DNA of 64,000 nucleotides from Epichloe hybrida (lineage: Eukaryota; Ascomycota; Sordariomycetes; Hypocreales; Clavicipitaceae): assembly GCA_019022495.1 (NCBI GenBank), contig JAFEKR010000006.1, forward strand, positions 3,100,001-3,164,000, written 5' to 3'. Both the position numbers and the translations under genes were made by a program. The notes below the pieces were generated by a model. The model made no database searches. It was given only the letters and a program-made list of their open reading frames with translations, and was not told where the DNA came from. Within the stretch, counting starts at the first letter, position 1, and each line of letters opens with the position of its first letter. Positions 63,143 through 64,000 of the stretch are shown piece after piece.

Positions 63143-64000
63143 AAGAAAGCGGGTCGGTTGCTTTTGTGGGAAATTCGGTTCTGGGACAGCTACTTCTTCA
63201 ACGGTTGGCATCGAAGAGGGGGTCTTCTTTCGTGCGTTGGTATTCTCTCAAGCAAAGAAGTGAAAAAATAAAATTTGTTATGAGGGTCGAAAAAGGTACA
63301 CAAGAACGAAAATCATTTGCATGAGCCACGCTGCTCGTGCTCAGGTTGGCATTAGGAGGCGAGGAGGGAAGGTTAGACAGACACCCTTTGTTTTCTGCTG
63401 TCTCCCCTCCCGCCCCTTCCACCACGAGAAATTTGATCTGTAGTGAAGACGAATACATGACGCATCGATGAAATGACATCAGAGACTCCCAGTCGTTGCA
63501 TTTGTGCATGTGGACGTGCTTCTCTTCAAGAAGCCTTGGCGTGAGAGATACTCGCAGAGTAGCATAGCAGTACGCGCATGAACAATTTGGTAATCGACTG
63601 AATAAGCGCTGATTCTGGGCTGCTCTCAAGACGCAGACCAGAATCGACATTTCCAGCAGAATCCCATGGACGGTTGTCACACAGTCGGTCCCACAAAGTA
63701 ATCACTACATGAAACACGAGATTGAATAAGTATTCACACCGAACACGATGACTTCGTATCCGTACAAGCCAAGTAGATTCCGCAGCGTACTCGCATACTA
63801 GCTACGTTGACACAACATAAATCGCTGCTGCTCGCGCATGTAGAAATGCGCCTGTTGCACATGTTGCGCAGCACAAAACCGGCGTATCCGGGCCCAGCAT
63901 ATGCTGTGCACATGCCTCAAGCAAGTTCCAGTGGCCAAGAAGCCATCTATAACCCCAAGACATATGAAATTTGAACAAAGTGAGTGTAAGCTGACTTCGA
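63143..64000. other. Region downstream of RPL32 to the window edge
   Basis: 858 bp with no supportable gene. The minus-strand frame at 63198-63680 has no recognisable domain and overlaps the RPL32 3' untranslated region. Confidence 0.5.

Overview
The window is nuclear DNA of a filamentous ascomycete, most likely a Sordariomycete close to Hypocreales. The evidence is many short introns with GT..AG ends and CTAAC/CTGAC-type branch sites, protein families typical of Pezizomycotina (NoxR with TPR and PB1 domains, the Con7 C2H2 regulator, fungal Rictor/Ste16, a bifunctional THI20), and no bacterial-style operons. I resolved 18 protein genes at exon level or nearly so, plus one cut by the left edge. 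I saw no tRNA, rRNA, CRISPR array, intact transposon or secondary-metabolite cluster.

Layout. 0-11.4 kb: RCC1-repeat protein (-, partial), prephenate dehydrogenase TYR1 (+), Mpv17/PMP22 membrane protein (+), ESCRT-II subunit VPS22 (-), farnesylated class I DnaJ (-), mitochondrial glutamyl-tRNA synthetase (+). 12.3-21.3 kb: NADPH-oxidase regulator noxR (-), SOD1 copper chaperone CCS1 (-), mitochondrial ribosomal protein uL13m (+), urate oxidase (-). 22.8-32.6 kb: TORC2 subunit Rictor/Tsc11 (+), THI20 (+), a single-pass membrane protein I cannot assign (-). 34.5-39.9 kb: alternative NADH dehydrogenase (+), DEAD-box helicase DBP2 (+). 39.9-52.75 kb: 12.9 kb with no supportable gene, rich in G/C homopolymers, tandem repeats and hairpins, ending at the developmental regulator CON7 (+, 52.75-54.3 kb). 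Another 4 kb empty stretch precedes AAR2 (+). The right end has divergent ribosomal protein genes RPS16 (-, first exon not found) and RPL32 (+).

The genes are mostly housekeeping and form no single pathway. Six neighbouring pairs are divergent and probably share promoter regions: RCC1/TYR1, DnaJ/GluRS, CCS1/uL13m, uricase/Rictor, membrane protein/NDE and RPS16/RPL32. Several products handle reactive oxygen or peroxisomal and mitochondrial redox (NoxR, CCS1, uricase, the Mpv17-family protein, NDE), but nothing shows this is more than chance.

Points most worth a second look: a palindromic octamer (TACATGTA) found at least 12 times, always between genes; THI20, whose thiaminase-II (TenA) half has lost the catalytic cysteine; an RPS16 locus lacking exactly its N-terminal 23 codons; strong hairpins and a dense cluster of G/C runs in the region upstream of CON7; and a 496-bp intron in DBP2 like the autoregulatory intron known from yeast DBP2. 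All counts and splice sites were read by eye.
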